Source: Combretum micranthum
Lineage: Eukaryota; Streptophyta; Magnoliopsida; Myrtales; Combretaceae
Direction of reading: 5' to 3'
NCBI GenBank assembly: GCA_024138025.1
Contig: JAMXBD010000577.1
Coordinates: 62,001 to 126,000, forward strand
Length of the DNA: 64,000 bases
Shown here: in pieces, positions 22,401 through 37,228 of the stretch
Layout: every line of letters starts with the position of its first letter
How positions within the stretch are numbered: the stretch's first letter is position 1
Position numbers and translations under genes: made by a program
The notes under the pieces: model-generated
The model's database searches: none
Seen by the model: the letters and a program-made list of their open reading frames with translations, nothing else
What the model was told of the DNA's origin: nothing

Positions 22401-25400
22401 TCATTGAGTTTCTAACCAAGCTTGCCCCAACATTATGTGATATAAAAAAAAGGAAGGAAAATTCAAAGTCTCAGTTTACAATTATGTGGAGAAAAGTCTT
22501 TCCTATAATTGGTTAGGTGAACAACCTTTTTATCTGCGTCTTTATGTCGTTTTTTCACGTCCTTTGCAAAACTAGATACAGAACGAATCTCCCATACAAA
22601 AGGTTGATATGCCAATGGTTTTAGGATTTAGTGGCATATTTTCTGATATCTCATGTATGAAGTTTTAGAATCGAATTTTCTCTTTCGGTTGAAATTGGTA
22701 AAAAAAAAAAGAAAAAGAAAAAATACAGAAGGTTGATATATAACTCTTAACAAAAGCATGAAAGACCAGCTAGTTATATATCTAAATTTTATCATTGGTT
22801 ATGTTTTGAAAATTTATCATGACATTAGAATAAATGACCGTAAATTAAAATATCAGCAGTCATTTTATTGTATTCAATTAAGTCACTTATTTGATGGAGT
22901 TCCAAATTTATAGTTTCAATCAACAACTCGATAATGCTACTTATTCAATAAATTTAAGACCACATATCTACATATTTATGTTTTTGACACAAGTGATTTA
23001 AAGATCTAAAATTCATCAAACCGACCAAGGACGAGCTGATTTGAAGGTCGATCGACCAAAAGTTAAAATCGAGCGAGATTCACCGTATGGGTTTTGATTC
23101 AACTGGACCTTAGCATGGCTTGGGTCGGGCTCGCAAACCAACTCGATTTGGTCTTAGCAGGTGTGACATGTTGGCCTAACCCAACTATATGGGTCATGAT
23201 TTGTGGGTCATGATTTGCATTCTCACTTGATGGGATGATAGGTCAAGGTCGGTTCAAGGCCTATGATCCAGTGACGTGCTAGGTTCAATACTCAAAATTA
23301 AAAAAAAAAGAAGAAGATGAAAAGAAAAACATGAAAGTAAATAAGAAATGAATTACTTAAACTTATTTCATATGATAGTTAATACTTATTATCTATTATA
23401 ACATTAAATATGTTGTTATTATTGTCATAACATGTGTAATAAATATGCTTTATAAAGATGCCTAGTTAGACTTTTATAGACTTATAATAAAAGTGATTTC
23501 TAATTTATTAATGATGTAGGACTTGGCCTATATTTGTCTGAAGTGTTTTAAAATCCTTATTTTTTTTATAGCTACATGTGGATATGCCTGTATATAAATA
23601 AATGCACAACTTAAAGACTATTCTTTTTAGGCTCAATTTTGTTTCAAGTTGAAAATTTATATTATTTGATTTTTCTAATTTTATATTTATTTTATTTATT
23701 TTTAATTTTATCTTATTAAAGAGAACCTTTTTCACATTTTTTATTTTATTCTTTTTTTAAAATTAATTATCATGGTTGGTTCGATGGGATTAGGCATTGG
23801 ACGATTGTTATGGGTTGCTTCAGCCTTTAACTCTTAACTCGATGAGTTTGGGTTGGTTTACCTTGGTGCCAAGGTCTAGATTCAACCAATGGATAGAGTT
23901 GACTTAACCACTTATGGCAATGTTTGTTGAGTTCTCATTTATGTATTTCATTTCAAATTTTGACTTAGCTCATTGTTGAGACCTAAAAAAAATTACATTG
24001 AGGCTTCCGGACACATAAGAGACAATGTTGTAAACAATTGAAATACTTGAGTTATTTAAGCTTAGATTAATTCCACTTCAATAGTATCTTAACTTTGGCC
24101 AAATATATAATTAAGTACCTAAACTTTCTAGGTCAAGTATTTGTGTACACTAATGATACCATAGCAACATATGTCCATAATTATTATTTTATTCTCAATA
24201 TTACCATTATAATGAACTATTTGATATTATAATAATTGTGATTAATTTATTCCTGATTCCCTAATTTTTTTTTATGAATATAATGAGACTATGCCCAATT
24301 AAAAGCAATAACCCATATAAGTAAGCCCGTACTTGATGTGTGACGTACACCAAGACATACCTATTAAGCCCACATATTCTACAACTTTACTTTCAACCAT
24401 GACTTGTTTGACTACATCTTATAAACAAGTCCGTCTCTTAAAATATGATCAACGTAGGATGTAACGTCACCATAAGATTATCTAAGTAAGTATTTACATG
24501 CAACTTTCTACTGATTCTTTTGATGCAGAAGTTGCACATTTTTACGCAATCTTTGATTATGACTACAAGTGTAGACCAGAGTCGTAACTTTTTATCTTTT
24601 ATTAAAAAGTTTATTCACTCAGAACTGAATGTTCTTTCATCCGTTGTTGGATATGCTAATTCCTCATAGTCACACATGAAGCTTATCATGTTTAGAAGTG
24701 AGAAAAATGATCGATTATGGGTGTTTTGAATTGCCCAGTTTCAAATTTTATCTTTTATTCAAGTAAGCATTTACACATAGCTTTCTTCCTTCAAGATAGC
24801 CTCTCATCATTGGTTTGTTGATTTCTTTTAGATTTATTTTAATAAAGAGGAAAATTAGAAAATTTAGTGTAAAACTAAATTTTAGGAAATGGGTGCGGTG
24901 TAGGATTATTCAAGATTAATGGAGTTTCTTTGCCTGGGGTTTATTAATCTTACGTAATTGTTACCTCCACCAAGGTTGGCATTTTGGATTTAACATTGAT
25001 AAGTTCAATGACAAGTACTTTGCAAAGTAAGCCGAATAAAAGAAGAAGAAGAGTGAAGGCGAGTGAGTTCTCAAAATATCATCAATGTAGGATGTAACCA
25101 CCCTAAGATTATCAAAGAAGGACTTGCTAGATGCTATGCATGGGACATAACATCACCATAAGATTATCTAAATAAGCATTTATACATAGCTTTCTTCCAA
25201 TTCTTTTGATGCAGAAGCTGAACATTTTTACGTAGTCTTTGATTGTGACTACAAGTGTAGATCCATAACTTTTTATCTTTTATGAAAAATTTTATTCTCT
25301 TAGAACCAGACATTCTCTCATCCATTGTCGGATTTGTTAATTTCTCATATCACATGATAAACTTAATATTTATAGGATTTTCTTATGTGTATTAATTTCA

Positions 25401-28339
25401 ATTTAGAGCTTTTTAGTAGTATTTATATAAGAATTAATACTTAATTGAGTCATATATTCATTTCAAAGCATTTTGAGGACATGTATCTTTTCTCTACTTT
25501 CTCTTCTATTCTATTATGTTATTTTTTTTGCTATTGTTTATTATTTTATCATTATGTATGAGTAGAGAATAAGGTTTATTCATAGAATTAACTTGAATCT
25601 TATTGTTAAAGTCAAAATTAAATTGAAAATCTCCCTAAGGCAAAGAACTTTTTGCAAATTAAAACATAGAGTTGAGGAGTCTTAGGGCAATCTTCCTAGA
25701 TGCCAATGAAAACTTTCTCTTGTTTATTCATCTCGTAATGGACCTTTCTCGTTTGGATATTCACCAATTTACCCATTTAGCATGCCTCCTAATGTATATT
25801 TAGTAGCTGAGCTAGGTTCAAAGTGGACTCCAGCAAATCTAGCCCCTATTTTAGTACTAAACAAATATGAGAGAGAGAGAGACCTAGAAATACTTTAAAC
25901 TATCGATTGAGTTTTAGATTGCATAATCTGCTCTCCTACGTGAGTTTTAGTAAGGGGTTTTACCTGTTGAATTTCAAATAGGGTTTCAACGGGTATAATT
26001 TGGGGGTTTGAATTTTTTGAAGGTTCATCAATGTGAAGGAGGATTATGGTCTCGATGGGAGATTTAGTTAGTGTTGGTGTTGGTGTTTGTATTGGAGTTT
26101 ATTATGCTAGGGTTTCGAAGTGTGTCTCCGTGGAGAGTGATAGAGAGTTTGTTTTTGGACAGAGATGTAATGTAATTCCTTTTGATGTTTTAATTGTTAT
26201 TGTTTTTTTTTAATGTATATACGGTACTTCTTATTTGTTTAGTATTAAAATATGTCCACATGGGCAATGACTTGGTAGTTAACAGTCTAGTTTTAATGGT
26301 GGTGAAAGACAATAGTACATGACCATAACAAGGACTTGATTTGAACCATTAATCCAAACGTTCAGATGTCTTTTTAATCACATGAAATGTTTAGACCTAA
26401 AATAATTTATCCTCAAATGTTGTTACCTTTTTGGCATAATTTACCCTATACATATTAGTCTTTTCTACTTTTTACTATTTCTTCTTTTAAAATTCTGGGC
26501 TATTATTTCATAGTTATTAGAACCCTAGAAAAGCGACCACAATATTTTTATGCAAGTTTTCATAGAATTATCTTAAGTTTTATAGATTTAGTTTGTGATT
26601 TGAGTTTTCAAACTTTAGTTAATTTTCAACATTGAATTTGATAATGTAAACAAGTTTTCAAGTCAAGTAGCTCAAAGCTTGAATTTCCTATCGTACTCAA
26701 GCTTAAAATTGTAGTTTTTGAGTTTGGTAAAAATTTAGTTCTCAAACAAGTCAAGTTTAAGTCTTCTAAAGCTTAGCATAACATAGTCATTTGTAACCTA
26801 GTACGCAAATGTCATTATTACCTTTAAAAATATATATATATTTTGATGCAGTGAATTTTGCTACTTTGCTTCCAATGGTTTTCCCTCTAATCATTATCAG
26901 GGTTATAAACGAGTCGAGTCAAGTTGATACAGTACCAAGCTTGAACTCGATATGAATGAAAAACTCGAAGCTCGTACTCGAACTTAAAGTTAAACGATTC
27001 TGATTTTTAAACTTGAACTTGACTTGATTTAATATCCGATAAGCTCGAATTCAACTCGATTAAACTTTATTTATTTTTTAAATATTGATTTAACTATAAA
27101 ATGTATTTAATACTCGATAAGTTTAAGCTCGACTCGATTAAGGTGCAACTCATCGAGTGAATATTTTAACGCTTGAACTAGGGTGCGGTAGCTACTTCAG
27201 TAGTTCAAACTCGAACTGACTTGTTGTAAGTAAGTCAAATTCAAGCTTTGTTGAGTTAAATTCAAGTAACTTGCAAGCATCTTGACTCTCTTATAACCTA
27301 ATCATACGTCTAATGTCTTTTGTCATATAATATGGGATTGCGTGGATATGACGCACAAGCGCAACAACAATGTTTATGTACACATTTCGAGAGATTAAGC
27401 ATAACCATCACACGCATCCCATGCACATGCTAGAATCTTAATTTCATACACCCCACAATCCATCAAGGACTCATGCACTCATCAATCAATATTAATTTTT
27501 AGATATGAAACATAAACAGTTGGAGGAAGTTGGACTTTTGATTGAGTAGTTGATGAATCGATATGGAGTTCACAATCTCCACCTGTTATGTTACTATGTT
27601 AAAAGTTACAGACTGGAACTCTTAGCCACGAACCCGCCGTGTTGCATGGATGACTAAAAGATATATGATTGCTCAAAACAAGTTAAAAGAAATATGATTT
27701 ATATTAGTTAGGGGATTCATATGAAAAATAATCTTTTCATCCCACTTTTTATAAGTTATTTGAATCTAAATAAATCCTCAATATATGTATATATATATAT
27801 TTTTTTTTTTTATTTGTTTCACTAATTATGTGCATTGTTTTCGTGGGTTATGTTCTAGCTGGCTGCCGTATAACGTTATCCTATATGTACACAAACGTCC
27901 CATAAATTATGGAGACAAAATGGTAGGAAATCAAACGTGATAGGCTAAGCCGCTAATTGAGGTCATTGACTCACTATTCTTTTAAAAGATATATAATCCA
28001 TCCAAAAAATCAAAAGACAGATTTGATAGTGCAAGGCATCTCGAATCGCATGTGGATGACGATTGAGCTACTATTAAAATGGGTATGGCTGTACTTCATA
28101 ATTAGTTTTGAAGGACCACTAAAAGAAGAAAAGTATAGTGGTGTGCGTACGTTTATATGTATTGATGTAGAATTTTTAAAACGATATAACTCGAAATGTG
28201 ATTTAGATTAATCGAAATAGTATAGTGTAAGTCAAATGTTTTCCTTGTTAAGTCATTAAATACAAGTAGTAATAATAATGATTAATGTTCTTATCAATAA
28301 TAATAATAAAGGTTTGTGTTCAACCTATGTAACTCAAGA

Positions 28340-28515
28340 GCTTCTACGGTCTGTCTATGAGACATCCATCATTAATCTAATCATTAAAATAAATATTATA
28401 GATGAAATATTAACTATTTTAGTGATTCGATTACGGTTGGATATGATGTGAGCTGTTAGATGATGATGAGACCAGTCATGTTAAAATTAATTGTGATCCA
28501 TAGAATTTTCCATGT
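28340..28515. repeat. dispersed repeat family C, copy 1
   Basis: About 175 bases are shared with 59342-59515: both contain 'catcattaatctaatcatta', 'gaaatattaactatttta' and 'gatgatgagacc/gatggtgacatgatc' in the same order. There is no ORF. It is absent from the matching place in duplication copy 2, so it inserted after the duplication or was lost there. Confidence 0.6.
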
Positions 28516-28580
28516 AACTCATATCTATAATATTTTTATTTAATCGTATTGACCAATGTGAGTCAATCGGATATCAAATA

Positions 28581-28694
28581 GCTGATAGCTTTGTAACCTA
28601 GTTGCAGTGTATCTTTTCTCATCTCTCAAATGAGAGGTATCAAGTTCGAATACTCATTTCATGTTGTAACGGAAAAAAAAAAAAAAAAACAATG
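28581..28694 (+). mobile_element. tRNA-derived SINE with target duplication
   Basis: An A-box-like 'taacctagttgcagtgt' is followed by a B-box-like 'ggtatcaagttcgaatac' and an 18-base poly(A) (about 28673-28689). It is flanked by a direct TATCAAATA at 28572-28580 and 28695-28703. The corresponding place in duplication copy 2 (near 43793) has one TATCAAATAAGAT with no element, which is the empty site. This supports both its identity and its ends. Confidence 0.65.
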
Positions 28695-28729
28695 TATCAA
28701 ATAAGATGCAACATAACTTATTTTGTTAA

Positions 28730-31700
28730 TATTTTAATTGTAGTCAATGTATTACAATCCTTTAACCCTTAATAAACATGCTAAATCATGGTAACATGGT
28801 CATATATATTGTGTCTCCATCAAGGTATCTTAGTAGTTTACTAAGTAGGTATTACGGTAATTTTCATATATAGATATGTTTTTATCAACAGCATCAGTTG
28901 TTATACTTTTCACTCCCCTAAAATAGATATGTGTAAAATATCTTATATCTCATGTTCTATCTTTAGTCTTGTGTTTATTTGGGCAAAATATAGATATCTT
29001 TAGTATTAAGGTCCCAATAGCTTAAATATCGTTATATATTATCATATATGCAAAATAAACTAAACCTAATTTTCTTTTTCTTCCAAACTTTTAAGAACCT
29101 CTAAGCTTTTTGCATTAGATGAAATATCCTGAATTTCACTAAATTAATTTAGGAAAGTGTGAACTAAATAGTATAAAAATGTGAATATATTTGTACCTAA
29201 ATTAAAACCTAGATTGGAAAGTTAGGCTAGATAATTCAATTAAATAGATTAAGTGAATTATATAGTATGTTTAGATGAATTGACAAATAAAAGCTAATAA
29301 TTAATTTAAAATGAAATTAGAGATTAACCAAACCAATCACCTATTTCATTATACCAAATAAATTAAACCAAGCTCAAATATCACTTTAACATTTACATAA
29401 ATATCATATCAATGACCTAATTTTCAACTTTTTCCAATTTCGTTTAAATTCAATATCTAAATTTCTCAACATCCCAATTTTAACTAAATACCTAATCAAC
29501 CACCTAGTTAGCTTCACCAAATTCAGATTAGCTAAATTAATTCCTAAGTTAATTTAGCTACTTCCTAAGACAAATTTAACACCTAATTACATTCTAAAGC
29601 CTTAAACTTTTAACAACCTAACCCATCGACTAACAGCCCATAACCACCTAATAATCTTCTAGAACCTAACAAACCATCAACCTTATCCTGATTTGTTTTT
29701 AGTAGAATTTTTCCTATCAATTATCCTAATTGCCGCCTCATAAAGTTCTAGAACATTCTCTAAATGTGACACCTATTGTGCTATTCTTTTTCCCACCTTT
29801 CTTTGGACAAGTAAACCTTAGAGAACCCTTAAAATTGTGCCCCTTGAAGCTCTCATTCTAGCAAAAAAATACTCCATTTTTACTCTTAAAATAAACTCCA
29901 AAACATTATCAGTCCTGTTCAACCATTAAAATAAACTCCAAAAGCTCTCTAGGTACACCATCCTCTACATTAATACCCCCATTCTTTTATCCATCTACAA
30001 CTCCAATTATCTCTATTTTCTTTTGAAATTTAGGGATATTCAAGAGGGACTAAGGTTAGAGACAAAAGGAGTTTCATCAACTTTCTAGGAGTAGGTAGTA
30101 AAGTTTGATCTCATATTGCTAATATAAGTAAGTGTTTTTTGATTCTTTGTGTGATTAATGAAATGTGTTAATAAATAATAGGATATGATAGTAAAAATAC
30201 AGAATATATATATTATATGATTTAGGTAAAATATCATGTGTCAATTGGCTTAAGTAAAATATGTTGATATTGGCATTATTTTTGTATGATTTAGTGGGCT
30301 TGTGATGTAAATGTGTTTAATATGAATAAGCAAGTTATATATTCTATTTTGATATGTTTATATGATTTTTCTAATATTTTTCATAATGAAATTGAATAAA
30401 TATGTATATATCAATGCTAGACAAAAAATAAGTACTACATAGGAATGTATACTTTGTGATATTAGTTAATGTATTGAATGAGTTTATTTTGGGAAAAAAA
30501 TTATAGAATTGATAATATGCAAACTAGAAAATTTGACAAATTTTAAACTTAGTTTAATATTTTTAAAGGCCTAATATACGTGGTGCTTAAGAAAAACAAA
30601 TAAAATATCAAATGAATTTAAGTTTACAATAAAATTTTATGGTGATAGTTTAATGTGTCTAGTAGTAAAATGCAAATTTTTGAAAGTCATTTACTATTTT
30701 TAAAACTTAATTTAAATGCATATGGCAATTTCCGTAGCACTGTAGCATGCGACCTTTGATCGGCAGAATTTGCCACTTTTTGAACCCCTTCGGCACCTAA
30801 GCTTGTCGGAATAATAGCATAGGGAGTCTAGATTATTTTTTAAAGTGAACAAAATCGAAACACAAAGAACCGAACCAGTCCTATGCACAAGAATGCCTTG
30901 TTTTAGCCTTATTTCCAAAATGAAAATTTATTAATTCGGCCTGTTTAGTTAGTTTAATCACTAAACCAACTTGATCAATATAATGTATAATTATTTATAA
31001 TTAATTACTTTAAGTATACTCTAGATGTATAAGGTCTTTTGTTAAATTGAAAATTGATAAATATAAGTTATGGACCAAATTAAGTAATAGGCTAGATAAT
31101 ATATATTAGGACTTTAAATATAAAATAAGTATATTGGCATATTATGGACTTAAATCAATTGAATGAATTATCATAGGGCTTGATATGAAAAATAGACTTA
31201 ATTGGTGATTTAGATTTCGAATTAATGAAATGGACTCAAATGGACTAATTTATCAAATTAGATTAGGCTTGTAGCTATAGAATTGAGCTTAAAAGGGATA
31301 CTTAGTAATAAAATGGGCTTATATAAATACTTTGTATTTAAAGGACTCTAAGATTGAATTAGTAACTATTTTAGGATTAAATGGGCTAAATAATAAATGA
31401 GCCAAAATAGTAAAAATAGGTTCAATTTTACCTAAATGAACTTAGAAACTAATTTAGGTTCAACTTGACTAATATTATTGTTTTTGGGCTTAGATACTAA
31501 AATAGGATCCAACTTGACCAAAAATTTACTATTAGGCTTAATTAGATAAACTGACTTAGAAACACAACTTTAGGACCAATAACATGATTCTTAGCCATCT
31601 AGGCCTATTCACACCAATTGGGCCTAAGGCAAATCTTACCAAGTTTTTTTCTAGGGAAATATAACCTAAACCTTTAAAATATAACATATACTAAATTCAT

Positions 31701-33900
31701 GCTTTATGGGCTTAAAATTCCAAAATATGGGCCTAATACTCTTTTAATTTCAATTAGGCCTAATCTAAAATATTTAAGTCCATTATCAGCTTCAGTATTG
31801 AATATTTATTGGACTTAAATTTATTCCATGGGCCTAAAAGCCATAAAATACTCTTAATGGGCCTAAATGGAAACTAGAAGGCCCAATAGCTTAATTACAG
31901 TCTAAATTAAATTTTATTGGGCTTGACCACAATTCTTAGGTCTAATAACCAATATTACTCTAATTAGACCTAATTTCAAAACAAAGCACAATTCCATCTA
32001 ACTTAATACCCACATTTCTTAATGGATTCATTTACCAAACCCTAAAGCCCATTAGTCTAAAAAGTGTAACACTTGGATGATTTCTTATTGAACCTAATCT
32101 AAGATCTCTAAAGGCTTAGTACATCTGAATAATAAATTTAATTTATAAATTCAATAGGCTTAATCCAAATTACTTAAGCTCAATCACACTAAATGAACTT
32201 AATTTAAATATACCCAATGCCTTTTCTATATCGGTCCTTAAAGTAATTAATTGATCAAAATGACGTGAGTCATTAGTTTGTATACTCACTTCTTATACAA
32301 ATTAATCTTCCTTGACCTATATCTGGTTGATCCATTGTCTATCTTGGATCTATTATAGATTATTGATATGATATTAGGTATGCAGTAACTTTTATGTTGT
32401 TCGCCTAGGGTAGCATCTTAAATAAATTAAAACTTAAAGATGACCTAATAACTGAGAGTGTTGTTTATGTATGTGTCGTTTAATTTAGATCGAAGAGCAA
32501 TAACTTTAGTAGGCGATGCCAGTATGGTAGTTAAGCATTTAAGTCACTCTTGGTAGCTTAGATAGGTAGCTGATAGGGGAACTAGTTGAGATAATGTTTA
32601 CATATGTCTGGTAAGAAGCTAGACTTGTACGGTTTAGGATTTAGGCTCCATTAAACTGAATAATGCGATGAACCAAAATAAGTAGAAATGCATAATAACT
32701 GTAAACCCTAGACGTGCTATTTCAAAGAAATTTTTTTTTAGAGGTTAAGGTATTCGACTTGCCTTAAGCAACTTTCTAAGTAATTGCTACTACTCAAGAT
32801 CCCTAGATTCCCATAGCTTATTATCCGAAGTGTGAGTACTCCCATGTTGTTTGATTCACCTTAAATAAAAACTATAAACAATTAGTTGTTGCAATGCATA
32901 TAGTTTAAGTGCACATGCCTATGCATGATTACATTGTTGTGTACTATGCGTCGGCTCATTCCTTTCTTTTTCAGGTGTGGGTGGTTTCAACTTGATGCTT
33001 ATATGTATCTCAGGCACAAGATAGGTATATACAAGTTGTTGATGAGCGGAGTGGCTAGGAAAGCTGAATCATGTATATTCTAACATAAAAGTTGTATATA
33101 TCTTTTTAAATTTGTATTTTTTTGAGGGCTTAGTTTGTGTTTATGGTTGTAAAACCCTTTATCGAATACTTATTTTGATAATAATCTATCTTTGGTATTT
33201 TGTTACTTTTCTACTGCTTAATCAAATATTTTCAAAACTATATAAATGATATAGAATCTAAAATTGGTCAGTAAATTATTACAATAAATAAATAATTTAG
33301 GTATACCTTAATGTACAAGTGTTACACGTGATGCAAATTAAACACGCCATGACCTCTTCAGACGTGACATTAGACAAACATCCCCAAGGGGTGTGGTAAG
33401 TTAAGACTCGACGCAAACATACTGGGTTTAGGCTTAAAATTTAAGACTTAGAACCGCCCTAACCTAAGATGGGGCATGGACCCATCAAGTCCAAACCGGG
33501 TTCGGTGCTAATCGCGACTATCCATCTTTTTAAATAAATTAGAAACATAAAATTTTTAATGCAAATTAAAATTAAAAGTTAGGATGAAAATTGACCTAGG
33601 AAAATTACAGCCATTAACTCATTTTCAATTATAATTATTAAGAATATAGTTATTTATACACAAGTACATCTTCTTCGAGTTGAAATATTAGTTATGTGGG
33701 GTTGCAACCTACAATAGTGCTCTATAAGAGGTTAGAAAAGAAAAAGAAATCCCATATCGTGTATGTTCCTTAGTGAAACTCTATATAGAGCAATCAAACA
33801 TTTTTTTTAACCGTGTTAACGACACATTATATGTTATGAATAAATAACAAACTATTTCTATTTACATGGAAAATAGTCTAAATATTGAATATTATATATT
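28730..33900. other. AT-rich DNA, probably decayed gypsy-type LTR sequence
   Basis: No coding sequence is seen. From 31.0 to 32.25 kb the words 'gggcctaa' and 'gggctta' recur many times. 'tgttactttctactgcttaatcaaatattttcaaaac'-type text near 33.2 kb and the end '...caagtgttaca' near 33326 resemble the 3' part of large plant gypsy LTRs. The block is missing from duplication copy 2, as expected of an insertion, but no matching target duplication was found and the left end (possibly near 29119) is a guess. Confidence 0.3.
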
Positions 33901-33904
33901 TTTT

Positions 33905-34170
33905 AAAGACAAAATGTTAAATTTGGTACTTAAATTTTGATAGAAGATCAATTAGGTATTAACTTTTTTATTATCTCTTAAAGTGATTGATACTTATCAA
34001 GTAATGATTTAATGGTATTAAGTAGAGTATATAGGAGCATGAAAGGTCTTGTGAGATAGTGTTTAGAGCCATGAAAAATTCAATTAGGTATGGAATTTGA
34101 CTTTTTAAAATTCGGATATCTAATTGACCTTTTCAACAAAGTTCAAGTACTAGATTGGATATTGTCTCTT
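33905..34170. mobile_element. MITE with long inverted ends (Mutator-like)
   Basis: The left arm has 'tggtacttaaattttgat' then 'gatcaattaggtatt'; the right arm is the reverse complement of the same text ('atatctaattgacc...aaagttcaagtacta'). AT-rich core with no ORF. Same style as the elements at 42.77 and 50.2 kb. Confidence 0.5.
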
Positions 34171-34599
34171 TTTTTTTTAAATTTTCTATTACTTTATAGT
34201 TTATATTGTTATTATTTTTTAACTTTACAATAAATATTTCATAATTATTTTATATTTCCTTTATTTTTTTGGACTCGGTTTGTGATCCACTGGGTTGGAT
34301 CCCATGGATTCCAATTTGGACTCGGCCCGGGGTTGTCCTAAAAGGCTAAACATTAATATGGTTATCATTCCTACTTTGAAATTAGAAAACTACTTTATAC
34401 AAGAAAACAAAATAATGTTTTACAGAGACGAAGTTCGCTCCATTTGTTTCCCAACACCAGCTGGATGCACATAAAATGCGTACGTCGAAATTAAAATAAA
34501 TAAAAAGAAAAAAATGAATATTCATCAAGTAAAATGAATTTGGTGCAGAAAAAAAATAATTTTGTGTTAGCATTGAGATATATCTGTATGGATTGTCTT

Positions 34600-36900
34600 C
34601 TTTTTTTATTCAATATTTTATCTATATTTATTTTGTATTTAAAGTATATTTTTCCAACTTTTCATGTAAAAGAAAATAATATATATATATATCTTTACTA
34701 TATTATTTTCATATCTTATTTGAATAAATGAATGGTATGAAATCGGTGAAAGAAAAACCAAACTCTTATAAAGGTTACTTAAGTAAAAAAAAAAGTCAAA
34801 TAAATTTTACAGCGATTGAAAAGTAAAAAGCTATTATGCATTTATGCTAGAAAAGTAGATATATATGCCAGTTTGTTATATCTTATTCTAGTTATTTTGA
34901 TATTTTATTTTTATTTATTTTTTAATAGATATCTATTAAAAAATAAATATAAATAAAAAATATTTTTATTTATATAAAATATTAAAAATAAATATAAATA
35001 AAAATAAGACGATCTAACATTGGACGGTGCTGGGTTTTGTAGAGAAGAGAGAAGTTAGTAGAATACTAGAATATGAAAAATTTTATAAAACCTTTAACAT
35101 GATCATGTTGCATGTAAAATACAATATAAAAAGTCACGGATGTACAAAAGGAATATCTTTCTATTGCAACGACTATACGGTCTGCACTGGCACTGGGTAC
35201 GGTGATGATGCGAAATCCGATACTTACAGCACCTTTTTAAAATATGTGATTGCCGCCCCAAAAAAGGAAAAAAAAAAAATTGTATTCACAAATAAGACTT
35301 TTTCAATCTGTTTATTTGATATGGATAATTATTTATTTATTTTTATTTAATTTAAAATTATTATTATAATATTCACTTGAGGATAATAACAATTAATAGA
35401 ATTGCTAATATATGAAATGATGAATAACAATTCATATCACAACCTTTATAAATTACAATTCAATGTTTTATTTTTAAACTTTATACATATCTTGAAAATA
35501 ATACTTATATAATTATTTTTTTATAATAAATATAAGAGGTATTATAAATATTTTACATTTTACTTCGATAATTATTTGTTTTTACTTTTTATACTAAGTG
35601 AATATGTTAATAGCCATTACAATCTTATTATATTCCTTTCGATTTGGAATTTCATTTCCCTCTTGTTCCATACAACAAAGTGAATGAGCAGTCCAAATGT
35701 AATCCCTTGTAACTATATATAGTGACAAAAACAAATTCTAATTTTATATATTGATATATAACTTTCTATTATAATACATACATATATATATGTTCTTATT
35801 TCAAAACTAAAAGTCTTAAAATTTTACATGAACATACATAATCTGCTTTTCCTTTTTTTTTTTTTTTTTGCGTCAGGTTTAACAAAATATAAAAGCAAAT
35901 TTTCATCTATTTAGAATGAACTTTCCATTTATATATGCCAAATTATATTAATTAGATAAAAATATAAGGTATTGTAAATTATTAATAATGGATGACAACA
36001 CCTTTTTATATTTAGCATACTACATAATTTTTCACAACACGGTTGGCAAATGAAAATTTACTTTCTATTGTCTTTATTATTTAATACATATTGCCATTAA
36101 TGCAAACTTATCCTTAATTTATATTGCTTGCACATTTACAATAATTATTTTATTATTTTGGAATGAATAATTAATTCTAATTAAAAAATTGACATAATTT
36201 TAGTATTTATTAAAATTTTGTAATCATTAGGTTGTATTGCAGCAATACCATGGTTTCTTTACACAAAATTATTGTTTATCTAGACATAAAGCAATATAAT
36301 TGTTTGACAACAATTATTGGCTACCTAATATGATATAAAAGTATGAACCAAAAACCTCTATAAACTGAATACTGCACAAATAAATCTTTTTTTCAAGTTA
36401 ACCAGATTAAACCATAGCCATATATTAAGATTGTGTTTAACATATTAGTCCATATATTAAATATACTAAGGTCCAAAGTTTTTGGATTATGTACACTTGT
36501 TTATGTGGAGAAGGGAAGGAATCAATGGCATTAACATCAGGTTGTATCGAGTATACTCACTTAATTTTGAATATCTATCTGTATAACTTTAGATATCTTT
36601 TCCTTAGTCAATGAAGATGATCTAAGTTATATAATGTGTTAGTAAGAATATCTATGTTCTCTTTAGATATTTATTTCGATTAAGGACAAATTTGAATAAT
36701 ATGATTTCAAGGAATTCTACTTGATAATACATCTCATTAATATTTTAGATATTCTCTAATTATTAATGGGGTTTTACTATGAAATATATATGGGTAGAAA
36801 AGTATACATATATAATAAATACTTAATTTTTTATTACTAATATTCATAAATACATAAAAAAGTGTATTGGCACATTATGTAAAGTTACAAAAAAACAATA
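34600..36900. other. very AT-rich spacer
   Basis: Low-complexity AT sequence with a poly(T) near 35851-35868. An open frame at 35027-35350 has no recognisable domain and no counterpart in duplication copy 2, and is not called a gene. Confidence 0.5.
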
Positions 36901-36920
36901 ATAATAACATAGTATCTACA

Positions 36921-37228
36921 AATAGAAAAACTATATCACCCTAAAGTAGGGTCATTTATAGCCCGTTGTGTCCACCCTTAAGTATAGACATGTTGAGGCT
37001 AAAAACTTGCTAACATCCACAATTGATTAAATTCAAGATAATTAACTCCAAATAGAAAAACTATATCACCCTAAAGTAGGGTCATTTATAGCCCTTGTGT
37101 CCACCCTTAAGTATAGACATGTTGAGGCTAAAAATTGCTAACATCCACAATTGATTAAATTCAAGATAATTAACTCCAAAAACTTGCTAACATCCACAAT
37201 TGATTAAATTCAAGATAATTAACTCCAA
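36921..37228 (+). repeat. 130-bp tandem repeat, 2.4 copies
   Basis: Copy 1 is 36921-37050 and copy 2 is 37051-37178. They are identical except that copy 2 lacks two single bases (G in 'gcccgttg' and C in 'aaaaacttg'). A third, partial copy of about 49 bases (37179-37228) repeats the last part and has the C. There are no substitutions, so the array is very young or recently homogenised. Confidence 0.85.

Noticed and set aside
29119..33326. Single 4.2-kb solo LTR bounded by TG...CA
   Set aside because: Plausible start (tgaaatatcc) and end (gtgttaca), but the flanking five bases do not match; kept only as a low-confidence region.
35027..35350. 107-codon open frame, + strand
   Set aside because: No recognisable domain, low-complexity Lys-rich tail from an A run, and no counterpart in duplication copy 2.
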